From positions 958,105 through 1,022,104 of the forward strand of contig VJWN01000017.1 in NCBI GenBank assembly GCA_007644065.1: DNA of 64,000 nt, in the 5' to 3' direction. Source of the DNA: Margaritispora aquatica (Eukaryota; Ascomycota; Leotiomycetes; Helotiales; Discinellaceae). The first letter of the stretch is position 1. Each line of letters starts with the position of its first letter. Position numbers and translations under genes: made by a program. The notes beneath the pieces were generated by a model. The model made no database searches. It was not told the DNA's origin and worked only from the letters and a program-made list of their open reading frames with translations. Shown here piece after piece: positions 24,001 through 34,548 of this stretch.

Positions 24001-26629
24001 ACGCCAGCATCTGGCAGCACGGGAGTGGTCTTGGAAAATATTCTTCTCTCTGGCGTAACTGCTGCCGTCGCAGATACAACTGGAGCTGTGCTTTTGGATG
24101 GTTCCTCGGCGAAGATCTATGAGTGGGCACTTGGTCCAGTCTATGAAGGCTCGACTACCGCGAGAGAATTCTCTAAGGGAGGCAAGGTTGGTAACTACCA
24201 ACGGCATTCAACGCTCTTAGACTCTTCGGGAGCTTACTTCGAACGCGAGAAGCCACAATATACGACTGCTGCAGTCTCAGAGTTTGTCAGCGTGAAAGCT
24301 CTCGGCGCCGTAGGTGACGGTGTTACTGACGATACCGCCGCTTTTCAAGGAGCTTTGAACTCGGCCCAAGGCAAGATTTTATTTGTGGACGCTGGTTCAT
24401 ATATCCTAACATCAACTATTTTTATTCCACTAGGATCCAAGATCGTAGGAGAAACATGGTCGCAGCTTGTAGCTTCCGGATCATATTTCGAGGATGCCGC
24501 GTAAATCTCTTGTCTTCAACTTCCAAACTTCCTCTACTGACTACTCTTAGTAATCCTAAAGTTCTCATCCAGGTCGGAGCAGCTGGCAACATTGGCAACG
24601 TAGAGATGCAAGACCTTCTCTTTACTACCCGAGGTGCAACTGCTGGTTTGATTGTTATTGAGTGGAATATCCAAGCCCAATCTCCTGGCTCAGCTGGCCT
24701 TTGGGACTGTCATGTACGTATTGGAGGCGCAGCCGGCACAAACCTGACCCCTGAACAATGTCCTGCTAGCACTAGCGGTATCGACACAGGATGTAGTGCT
24801 GCTAGTCTGATGATGCACCTCACGCCTTCGGCTTCTGGATATTTTGAAAACATGTGGCTTTGGGGAGCAGATCATATGCTCGAGTAAGTAGTCCAGTGCA
24901 CGTTTGTATAGCAAATCTGACTATTTATAGTGACCCCGACACTACTGGTCCTGATAACGAGATGGTTCAGTGCTCTATATATGTCGCAAGAGGATTTCTA
25001 ATCGAAAGCACCCATGCCACCTGGTAAGTTTTAGCCTGTTTTGATATACACCACGTCTTGTTAGTATACTCACGTCTTGATAACAGGTTATATGCCACGG
25101 CCTCAGAGCACGCAGTCTTTTACCAGTATAATTTCCATGGCGCCAGCAATATATTCGCAGGTATGCTCCAAACAGAATCAACATATTTCCAACCGACGCC
25201 AAAGCCCCCTGCCCCATTTACGGATGTTGTTGGTGTCTTTGACAGTGATCCAAAATACGCTTGCACTGCTGGCGATAACTTCAGTGGATGTGACGAATCG
25301 TGGGCTGTGATTATTACCGAGTCTGGCAATATCTTTGTTGCTGGCGCTGGAATCTACTCCTGGTTCTCGACATACTCCCAGAGCTGTATCGATACTCAAC
25401 AATGTCAAAAGGCACTTATGCTTCTCAGTTCGAATTACGCAAACGTTCGTATCCAGAACTTGATCACTATTGGAGCAGAGTACATGGCTGTTATGGACGG
25501 CACTGGGATTCTCGCCAAAGAGAATCTCAACGTTAACTCACACCCCTTCTGGTCGCAAATCACTCTTCTAGATGTTGGCAGTGACGAACCAATGTTTAGG
25601 GAGGTGATTTGGATTGCTGAAAAGGTTTGGGACATGGATCAGCCTACCTTTACTTGTGTGCCGCCTTGCGTTGTGCAACTGCCCCCATGGGAAAGTATAA
25701 CGAGTACTGTTAATTACCCCTTAATCACAGTTTCTCAGGGAGCCTGGACAAGCACCATCACGCAAGCACCATTGACTATCTCTGAATACGTATTCGAAAT
25801 TGTGACATTGACCACTGCCAACACAAATCAAAAAGTCAAGCGGGACGGTCAGCCGTTCGCAAAATTCATACCAACTTTCGCGACTACACCGTCTTGGCCT
25901 TCAGTCATTTATACAGGCGTGGATGGTCAGGCTACGATGACAGCACCCAGTGTCCCGTTCCCAACACCTCCTCCATTTATCGGCAAACGAGCAGTTTGGG
26001 GCATTGACCCAGTCCCAGGACAGGAGAACTCTCCTACGGCTGTGCCATGTGCGAAATGGGACCTGAGCTGTCGATCGAATCCTTGGCTAGCCGGTAGTGA
26101 GGGTGCTGGGACTTTGGATACGGATGAGGATGGTAGTGACCCTATGGCCGACGAAAACTATGAGGAACTCCAAACCACTTGCGGAGAGGCAACGTCAACC
26201 GTAGTAATCCAAGTACCGGTACCGGTAACGCCGATTCCAATTCCAGTCGCGATACCCATCAAAGTTGGTCACCCATCGGGAAACAAGCTCGAATGCTTCA
26301 ATAGTGGAGTTAAGGCGGATCACTCCGACCTCGAGATCGGTGTTGGCTATTTTTGTGAAAAGCTGCAACTCGTAAACCCGTCCGATTACAAGACTCCCAA
26401 TTTCGAACTTAAGCTGGCCCCTGGAATCGGAAATCTCGTGCGCGCCAGCATCGGCTTCGAGATCATCAGTAACACCTGTGGATTTGTCTTCAACTACAAT
26501 ACTTGTGTAAAGTACCTCACAAAGATAATGGACGGTTGCAACTGTGGCGGTGTCAATGGGAAGCAAGGCGGGTCGGTTAAGAATGACTGTTACAGGTGGG
26601 AACTCGACCCCAACGTCTCCTTTCTGTAA
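21083..26629 (+). CDS. Secreted NucA/NucB-like nuclease domain fused to GH55 beta-1,3-glucanase
   Basis: The downstream exons are clear: ...-21834, 22050-22144, 22203-23116, 23174-23757, 23848-24500, 24551-24883, 24931-25023 and 25087-26629. A candidate signal-peptide exon starts at ATG 21083 (MVFINQYLALWLLVWP, cleavage after VFS). Its join to the NucA/NucB frame, open back to about 21363, is not resolved. Residues coded at 21450-22300 match DNase NucA/NucB: Cys/Trp-rich, then CDEFPPKTW with the acidic/Pro motif, EGG, RC and WQ...H. The exon 22203-23116 runs without a break through a linker (DDDDDE, KR sites) into GH55, which begins YWMGSLDRRGTVPWG. GH55 has its usual two beta-helix halves, each opening GAVGDG (at about 23094 and 24308). 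A Pro/Val linker and a Cys-rich end (GCNCGG) follow. GH55 enzymes degrade laminarin-type beta-1,3-glucan. The role of the nuclease domain is not known. Confidence 0.85.
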
Positions 26630-27882
26630 ATAGGCCTAGATTCTGTCGTACTCAAGGCGAAGGAAACAGAAACAGCCCACAGTATTCTAGACATTCCAAT
26701 TCACTGTACTAGTTCTTCACGAGGAGTTAAACAATGCTTGGTATAATAGGCACAAAGAACACCGATGATGCAATGGGAACTGACTCACTGTTGCTCTGCA
26801 TCATAGCGAGTGTATTTGTAGAGTTTTAAATGTGGAGGAGAATAGAAATAGAGTTTTAAAGTCTCCTGTGGCATCATTTATCTTGTTTGAAACTAGCTTT
26901 TTGTTTTTTCAATTTGACAAGACTCGACTTTGTGCAACCTTCACAGCCTTACCTAGGGATATCCACTTTGGGCCCGTTTTGAGTAAATTAATAACAAGCT
27001 CGAGGAATGTCTTGGTACGGATTCGTTAGGGATTCTACTTTGAAATGTATATCCTAAATGAGAGAATTAGCTAACATCTAGAAGATGGAGAAAAATAAAA
27101 GCTAGACTACCTAGATTCAGCTTCCCCTTTGTATAAATGAAATGGGTTTTCATTATGATACGATAAAGGGGCTTTAGTGGAAAGACGTCGGATTGCTGTC
27201 AATGCGTTGATAGGATCGGGTAGTCGAAGTCAAGTTTGACTTGACAGGTTGGCGATTCTTTATTGTTAAAGGAACAAAGATCGTCATTCATTGTTGCTGG
27301 GTGTTCTTGGCACGAGAAGCTAGGTGGGAGTTAAGCGAAATCGATATTTAGGAATTATTCAGCTAGAGTTTCACGAAAAATACTTAACAAAATTGTCACA
27401 ATGTCACTCAGAGAATCCGGCAAGTCAAGGCACTTTTGGTACACAACTCTTCATTCCAATCTAAACTCATGGTCTAGAGTTCCTCTTTCCGGATTGACCG
27501 ACTTGGATTGAACCAAGATTTCCAACCCAATTAATGGGCGCTTCGATTGACGGAAAACTTGGATTGACCAATCCAGTTGATGGAATTTTCTCGACAGCAT
27601 TGAGCTTTTGAGTCCCAGGCCAGAATTGACATGGCCAATTTTACCCATCATCACGTCACTGACAGACTTGGCCAAGTAGAGGATTGTGCAGCTGGCTGAG
27701 TCTGCATAGGCTGTTGCTCAAGTCTGACTCCCGTATCATCCTCCTCTTGCTGCGCTGAGTAGTCGCTGATTCCTCAATAACATCCAAGTATGTGTAAAGG
27801 ATGTTATGCCTAGTCCTTGCTCAATTCACAAATTGAGATTGTTAAGGGCTTTCCCTCTCCTTCTTGATGGTGACTTCCTTCT
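26630..27882. other. Intergenic region between convergent genes
   Basis: This is about 1.25 kb with no complete gene. TTGGATTGA-like words recur at 27490-27615. On the minus strand 27915-27846, just past the stop of the coiled-coil gene, another frame reads GPRGHNNARVTVKKEV, then TIKKERESP, and then a stop. It resembles the sequence near 9.3 kb. This could be the true C-terminus if an indel or a missed intron separates it from the long frame. Confidence 0.45.
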
Positions 27883-29373
27883 TCACGGTAACACGTGCGT
27901 TGTTGTGTCCGCGAGGACCAGTTGGCAAAGTGCTAGTCGCTCTGACTCTTTCTTGGTGTTCTCCAAAGCTAGATCAACTTCCTGCTTCTGTTTCTCACGA
28001 AGCTGCTCCGCTTCCTGCTTTTGATTTTGTAGAAGACGCTCTGCCTCCTCCTTTTGGGTTTGAAGAAGATCCTCTGCTTCCTTCTTATGCCGTTGTAAAA
28101 GCTGTTCTGCTTCCGCCTTCCTACTCTCCACGAGCCGCTCTGCTTCTTCTTTCGTATTTTGAAGAAGTTGCTCGGCTTCCTTCAACTTCAACTCCTTGTC
28201 CTGCTCAGAAACTAATAAAGCTTCATCTGCCTCTTTCTTGGCTTTCCGCAATGGTACCAGCTCGTCGTAAAACTCGGCTGCTCCATCCGCCCAGGTATCT
28301 CGACAATCAACCAATATACCAGTATCAATTTCGGTCATTGTTGAAAAGGTATGAAAATCGGACCTGACAGTGTCATTTTCCTCCTCCAACTTTACAACCA
28401 TGGCTTGTAGATTGCCAACCTCTATCTGTAAAGAAATTACTTTTTTCTCTGCTTTCTCCGCCCTCGTCTCCATTGAAGAGATATCTTCATCCTTTTGTTG
28501 AGTCAACAAAACCTTTTCCTCCTCTAGTCTTTGCAATTTGAAGGTCCATTCCTCATTGTCCTGGAATATCTTTCGATTCATATTTTCGATGTCCTGCTCA
28601 AGATCACCAATCTGCCTGACCTTTTCTCTGAGCTTTTGGTCCATTTCCCTCTCGTTTCTTCCACTGGTCTTCTGCTCCACCTCAAGATCCGACACTGCTT
28701 TATCCCGTCGCTTTCTCATTGCCTCTTCGCCCTCCGTCTTGGCTCTGAGCTCCTCCTCGAACTCCCTCACTCTGGTATCGGTCTCCAACTTCCGGTCTTC
28801 CTTGAATTTCACAGTCTTTTGACGCTCTTCCTCAAGTTTCGATTTGATGTCATCTAGTTCCTGACCAAGTCGGCGTTCCTCCACCGACTGAAGTTCTCGT
28901 CGGACCGTATCCGAGACTTGATCCCAGGGAACGTTTGCCAGTCGCAGGACATACATGGCTTTTTCGATCAATTCCACTGGGATAGCCTTGGTTCCTACCC
29001 GCACATCCGTCACAATTGCCATGGCTCTTTTCGAACTTTCGAATGCATTTTTTTCGAAGTGTTTCTTGAGAAGACTCGTGTTCTTGGCACGAACACTCAC
29101 CAGTCGTTCGTGGGCCTCCTTCATCCTACTCCTCTGCTTCATCGTCTCCTCCAGAAGCTCGCATCTCTTCTGGTATATCCTCTTAATTTGCGTCCAAAGG
29201 TCCTCATTGAGAGACACTTTGTCAAATATATCCTTCACTAATCCCTCCAGCTCTTTGATGGCTTTTTGATGCTCATCAAGCTCCAACAATCCTTCCTGCA
29301 GGATCCCATCTCTCTGTGCATCATCTTGAAGATCGTCAAGATTCAATTGCGTATCAGCCGCAAATACCGCCAT
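27883..29373 (-). CDS. Long coiled-coil protein of unknown function
   Basis: This is a single open frame of 496 codons from ATG 29373, which heads a 207-bp divergent promoter shared with the RGG-rich gene. After about 170 mixed residues (LQDDAQRDGILQEGLLELDE..., and a short globular-looking AIPVELIEKAMYVLRLANVPWDQ), residues about 170-490 are almost continuous heptad coiled coil, rich in Glu, Lys, Gln and Arg. The last part is a degenerate repeat of about 11-14 residues: EAEQLLQNTKEEAERL, EAEQLLQRHKKEAEDLL, EEAERLLQNQKQEAEQL. There is no signal peptide or membrane helix, which suggests a cytoplasmic or cytoskeletal scaffold by analogy with other coiled coils only. The annotated end (LVLADTTTHVLP) may be a frameshift product, since the KKEVTIKKE-type tail follows in another frame. 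Confidence 0.75.
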   Translation of the reverse strand: MAVFAADTQLNLDDLQDDAQRDGILQEGLLELDEHQKAIKELEGLVKDIFDKVSLNEDLWTQIKRIYQKRCELLEETMKQRSRMKEAHERLVSVRAKNTSLLKKHFEKNAFESSKRAMAIVTDVRVGTKAIPVELIEKAMYVLRLANVPWDQVSDTVRRELQSVEERRLGQELDDIKSKLEEERQKTVKFKEDRKLETDTRVREFEEELRAKTEGEEAMRKRRDKAVSDLEVEQKTSGRNEREMDQKLREKVRQIGDLEQDIENMNRKIFQDNEEWTFKLQRLEEEKVLLTQQKDEDISSMETRAEKAEKKVISLQIEVGNLQAMVVKLEEENDTVRSDFHTFSTMTEIDTGILVDCRDTWADGAAEFYDELVPLRKAKKEADEALLVSEQDKELKLKEAEQLLQNTKEEAERLVESRKAEAEQLLQRHKKEAEDLLQTQKEEAERLLQNQKQEAEQLREKQKQEVDLALENTKKESERLALCQLVLADTTTHVLP

Positions 29374-29580
29374 TTTGACGATTTGGTGACAATGACTTTA
29401 CGTCGTGTTCGGGTCGTGATGTTGAGAGAATCTACCTTACCACCTACATAGTCTGATCATGTGATTCGTCTAATTCCCCACTTATTTCGCGAAGCGAGAA
29501 CGCGCCTGAATAGGGCTATAGATATCAAATTCCGATCTGCAAAAAATTCTTTCCCATGTCAACACTGCCATAGTCACAAA
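29374..29580. promoter_or_regulatory. Shared divergent promoter
   Basis: Only 207 bp separate the ATGs of the coiled-coil gene (-) and the RGG-rich gene (+). The spacing alone argues for a common control region; no specific motif was identified. Confidence 0.5.
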
Positions 29581-31328
29581 ATGGCAGACGACGTGAAGTA
29601 CCTACCTCTTGGGTACAAATCTCATACCAATGAGATAGGACAGATTGTAATGAGGGATAGGAAGGAACGCAGCTGGGACGCGTGGGATGCAATGGTGGAG
29701 GAATTTCGAGAAGATATTTGGGATTCGACTGGTAACTTTGCCACGTTGAAAGAGGCACATAAGCAGGGTGAGCTTGATCTGGCGTTGTGGCAGCACTACT
29801 GTAAGTTCAATTCCCCTCGATCTAGATTGTACTTTAACAGCTTTGCATATGGAACAAAAGTACCATTTCCATGGTTTGACAAACCCGAGCCGGCAAAGCC
29901 AAAACAGGGCAAACCAGCTGCGGCTGAGGATTTTGTTCCAAAGATGGCTGGTCTCAACATCGATGAGACCAAGGGAAAGGAGAGACAAAACTGGGCAGAT
30001 GAGGTAAACGATGCGGCGGAGAATGGAGAACTCCCTGGTGCTGGACGCGGTCAATCCCGTCCCCCACCTGGAGCTCCAAAGGGGCCTCGCTCTTCATATG
30101 CGAATCCCCTCCCACAACAACAACCACCACATGCAATACCAAATCCTGGTGGGATGGGTCGGGGAAATCAGCGTGGAGGAATGGGACGTGGTGGACCTTC
30201 GCAGGGAAGCCAACGTGGTGGTATGGGACGTGGTGGACCAGCTCCGGCTCCGGCTCCAGTTCAAAATAGTGGAGGAATGGGACGTGGTGGACCTTCTCAG
30301 GGGAACCTACGCGGTGGATATCGTGGTAACTTCCAAGGAGGTCGAGGTAGAGTTTATGGAGGTGGCGCTAATGCTGGTGTATTTGGTGTGCACAAGCCCC
30401 AAGGCCATCAACGTGCCTACGGTGGGCTGCCATCATTACCATTGGGGGATGACGGAATTCCGGATAAGGGGGTGTATGTCCCAGAGAAGGACTACGTCAT
30501 TCCTCGAGATGGTGGCTACAGCGCATTCGAGCTGTACACTGGCGGGCCACATGGGGACGACCTAAAGGTTGTTGGTAAGGATTTCCCTGGAATTAATTTC
30601 CGTTGGCATCTAAACAAAAAGACAAATAGGCTCTACTACTATTGTGAGCCTGTGGATAAGGTGGTGACCACTGAGATGACCACTCAGTTGATCAGAGGAG
30701 AGAAGCTTTTGCAGTCATGGATTCGGTGGAGCAAGGGTACTATGAAGCCCAAAACCTTCCAGTACTGGTATCATACCCACAAGAATGCCATGGATGCACC
30801 TACCGAGGAGGAATTGGTGGCTAGGATGAAAGAGGTTCATGAGCTTAATCAAAAGGCACTTGAGGAGGCTCAGAAGAGGGTTGAGGAGAAGGCTAAGAGG
30901 GCTGCTGACGAGCGCGAGGAGCTCGAGAAGCGGAGGTTGGCAGAGAAGGAGAAGATGTTCTCCGAGAACCCACATCTCGCCTCACAGCAACGGATCTTTG
31001 ATTTGCTGGAGCAACGATCAATGGGTATCGAGGAGTACAGTCTTCTCATTGCTCAGAGGGTCAAGGAAGACAACGTAAGTTTGAGATCACATGCATTTGT
31101 GAGGACCATGCTAATATGTTAATATAGAAGCGCAAAGAGAAAGAGCGCTTGGAGAAAGAGGCAGGGGAGGAGCGCGCCCGGGTGGAGAAGGCGCGCCAGG
31201 ATATCATCAAGGCGGACAAGGCCAGGGGGAAGGCTATCCGGAGGGCGCAGCGAGTTGAGAAGGGAGGTGCTGATGAGGATTCGGCCTCGGATGAGGAGGA
31301 GGGTGGTGTGGAAGAACCTCTCATCTGA
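29581..31328 (+). CDS. Unknown RGG-rich protein with W-domain and C-terminal coiled coil
   Basis: The exons are 29581-31074 and 31128-31328 (564 aa). Residues 1-75 (LPLGYKSHTNEIGQIV, SWDAWDAMVEEF, DIWDS, LALWQHYC) are a single copy of the domain that is doubled in the gene at 9.5-10.6 kb. Next come an Ala/Pro linker and about 70 residues of GRGG/RGG repeats (residues about 190-260: GGMGRGGPSQG repeated), as in RNA-binding or condensate-forming proteins. A globular part follows (GYSAFELYTGGPHGDD, NFRWHLNKKTNRLYYYCEPVDK), with an ELYTG motif shared with the 13.9 kb protein. The C-terminus from about residue 420 is a charged coiled coil (Lys/Arg/Glu). At 29801 the GTAAGTTC donor of its paralogues is present, but the reading frame runs straight through and the obvious acceptor would break it. 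I do not recognise the family; an RNA link is inferred from the RGG tract only. Confidence 0.78.
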
Positions 31329-31739
31329 GTGCCTTTTCTCTATTTCCTTCTCCTGTTAATCAGAAGCGCTCTTTAATGGAGTGTATATCTAGGAATTAGG
31401 AAGTTTGCTCTTAATGAGCACTCAATCAGCCCTCGCCAGTTTTTGGTATGGTAGCAGTAATGGAAACTATGCCATGATCTTTTATATGATGTGAAATTAA
31501 TTAAAGTGATTTACTTTTTCGTGCTGTGACTATGTACTGCTCAAACAAAGGAGTAATCATTTCCTCAATTTGTTGTAAGCCAAAAAGCAACGTCGACAAA
31601 ACAATTTGCATGTCATCAAGATGTCAATTTGCAAGAGATTCATTAGATTTAAAGTTCAAGGAGATCGAGGATAGAGAGGTTAAGCATAGACAATGAACAA
31701 TATAAGGCCTAGTCATAGAATTCTTTGTATAGAAAAGGT

Positions 31740-32780
31740 CGCGTCGCTTACATTATTCAAATTCCAAAATTGAATTTGAAATTAAATGTCGAAAATAACG
31801 AAGTTTATAATGAACCTTCTATAATAATTTTAATGTAATACTTGTCGACTCTAAGTAAAAAGCCAGTAAATTATTCCTAAAAAAGGAAATTTATTTTTGA
31901 AACTATATTAATAAGTTTTTATTTTACTACCTGAGTAGTTTTTTGTAATAGTAACTACTTTCTTAGTGGTTATAGTAATACTTTTTTTAATATTATAAAA
32001 AATATGCTTTTTAATTAATAACCTAATATTATATATAGAATAAGCTTAAATAATAAATATAATTCAATATCTATTATGAATAACTATTACTACTTACTAC
32101 TACCTTAGTGACTTGTAGTATTAAAAGCCATGATTTTAGTAGTTTTGATTAATCATTAAAAAATACGAATGAATATATAATTTTATGATTTAAACTTATA
32201 CAATAAATACTATTTAATAAAACTAGTTTAAAATAGATATCGGAGTAATTTAGATTAGTTTTAATGTTATTCTATATTGAAGTACCTTAGTAGTTTTTAG
32301 GTCTAAAATCTAGAACCTTTGTAATTTTTTCTTTTTTTTAATATTTCTTTTAAATATAAACTAACATTACTAACTATTAATTACATCTAAATATAATATA
32401 TAATAAATTTTAAATACTATTATATTGACGTATATTATTAGATCTAAGATATATTGACACCTTAGTAGTTTTGTAGTACTAAATACTAAAACCTTAGTAA
32501 CTATAATTAATTATCTAATAATATCCAATAATACTAAAATCTATATTGGCTTATACAGATAGTCGATAAACTGTACAAATGTAGATTAAGTTTTCTATAT
32601 TCCTATACTACTTTAGACAAACATACAAACATGTTTAAGACCTTAGTAAAATTATAGTAACTACGTATACTGCCTTAGTAGTCTTAATAATATCAATAAA
32701 ACAATAAGTTAAGATTATTTGTCTAATATAAACTGATATATATAAAAATAGTAGGTAAGCTAACTAGACAGGATAATTAA
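31740..32780. repeat. AT-rich RIP-like tract with dispersed CCTTAGTA motif
   Basis: About 1 kb of DNA is dominated by A, T and TA dinucleotides, unlike the neighbouring genes. The word CCTTAGTA or CCTTAGTG recurs at irregular spacing (about 32103, 32284, 32461, 32492, 32642 and 32672), usually followed by GTTTT or AACTA. It could be a decayed transposon or satellite altered by repeat-induced point mutation. No terminal repeats, target duplication or residual frame could be found. Confidence 0.6.
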
Positions 32781-33791
32781 ACGGAAAGTATATAAACTAA
32801 AGGCAAAGGATGGCTACGAGGATCGTATATCCAAGGCAAACGAGAAGAGGCGAAACAATGACAGATACGCCGCTACTCGTCCTAGAATTTCAAACTCAGC
32901 AAGGAAAATCTTAACTAGGAATCTAAAGTATAAAGTAGCAATACACGTCAAGCATCAAAATACAACACGACTTCTAGTTCTTGAATTGCCAACATGAGTT
33001 GACCATACCGGTTACATCTGCTTGAGAAAAATCCTTGCTCTATAGCTACCGCTTGAAATATCCAATGTCTAAAGGCTCTATAATGCAGGGTCGTTGAACC
33101 GAATATCGCCTCAAATATTCAGGTCAGACGATGCTGGGGATGGGTGGGTTGCTATTGAGAACCATGGAGTAGCATGGGAGAGAGGCGGTCTGAGATTGCC
33201 TTCAATTTCAATTAAACATGATTACAAGCCAGTAGGACGTATAATTCTTTTACAATGTTGAAGTATGAAATATGCCCCCCTTTTTTAAGCGAGGATTCGG
33301 ATATTGAGGGTTGGCACGCACTTTGAAGCTCTGAGCCTTACGGATTGAACATTGTTACTCTCTAGGCAAGGGCATGATGATTCTATGTAGCTTCGCCGGG
33401 GAGAAAGTTTCTTGAAGATTGGGGATATTGAGGTTTGGTGGTGCGACGGGGGGAAGTCGAGGGAGGTTGTGAAGCCTCGTCAAAATTGAGGACGGGAATA
33501 TAACTGGATAGAAGGTCAGGGAATCGCTGTGGAATGTGCTTCAAGCATCATACACATTGGTGAAGATAATGTACTTGAATATCATACACATTGGAAAGTT
33601 ACAAATGCTTGCCATGTTTGGCTGTTATGCACTAGCGCCTTGACGAAGATGAAGATAGTCCGCCTCAATGGGGTGAGGCCACATTTATCTTTTCCTTTAA
33701 TCTCTAACGCTTGAAGATGGGGATGATGTGAAGAGCGGTGGGTGGAAAGTTACTAGGAAACAGAGGGCGCAAAGTTAGCACAGGGAGTCGC

Positions 33792-33814
33792 GGGGGGGGG
33801 GGGGGGGGGGGGGG
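33792..33814 (+). repeat. Run of 23 G
   Basis: An uninterrupted G homopolymer lies within a 700-bp tract (33720-34440) in which the plus strand is mostly purine. G runs of eight or more recur at about 34087. True length is uncertain because such runs are error-prone in sequencing. It has quadruplex or triplex potential. Confidence 0.9.
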
Positions 33815-34548
33815 ATTTCAGGGGAAATGGCAAGCGAGGTTTGGCGGGGATATAGAAAGATAAGAAATTGATGAAAATCGATAGACGAAAGAGAGACGAA
33901 GGAGGGAGGGGGGCATCCGGGGAAGGGGGAGGAAAATGGTAAGCGGGGGCAGGCGGGCAGATACGAGGCAAGAGATTAAATAGGACAGATGGGCTAAAAG
34001 AAAGGACTCGGGTTGAATCAAGGGATGTGAAGGAATGATGAATGTGACAACTTAAGAAGGGGGGACTCTGTATTGGCGAGGGCAAGGGGGGGGGGGCGGC
34101 AGTGATGGCAGCAAGAGAAAGAGTATGACAAAGAAGGGGGTAGATGAAATAAGTAGGAAGAGAAGAGAAACGAATGACTGAGGGACCAGGGAGATTGAAC
34201 TTGGTGCTGGTCCTTGGGACTGGAAGAGGAGGGGGCCATATGGGTGGGGTATTGGAGGGGGAAAGGACAGCGGTGGTGGCGGTAAGTAAAGAGGGGAGTA
34301 GAGAGAGTGTAGGGGTGAGTAGTGAGGCATAGAGAGGATAAGGGAGGGGAGGCGCCGGCGATGTTGAGGCAGCGGCGGCATATGGCGAAATGTAAGGTTG
34401 AGAGATAGGAACTATATCAGTAAGGAAACATGTAGAGGCAATGCGAGAGGGGAAAGGAAATATGATTTGGGTTTAAAGTTACTACTTTAACCAAGATACT
34501 ACACATCTACTCCCCGAGAACCTAGCTATCCCCTTCGCCTTCTCTAAT

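Larger units (their letters stand above)
31329..34548. other. 3.2-kb gene-free region
   Basis: No gene was found. It has three parts. 31.33-31.74 kb is ordinary 3' flank. 31.74-32.78 kb is strongly AT-rich with recurring CCTTAGTA words (listed separately). 33.7-34.45 kb is purine-rich on the plus strand and contains a G run. Long minus-strand frames over the last part are proline-rich artefacts of that bias. Confidence 0.7.

Noticed and set aside
33753..34381. Proline-rich open frames on the minus strand
   Set aside because: They follow directly from the purine bias of the plus strand (CCC, CCT, TCT codons), run through the G23 homopolymer and have no conserved features.
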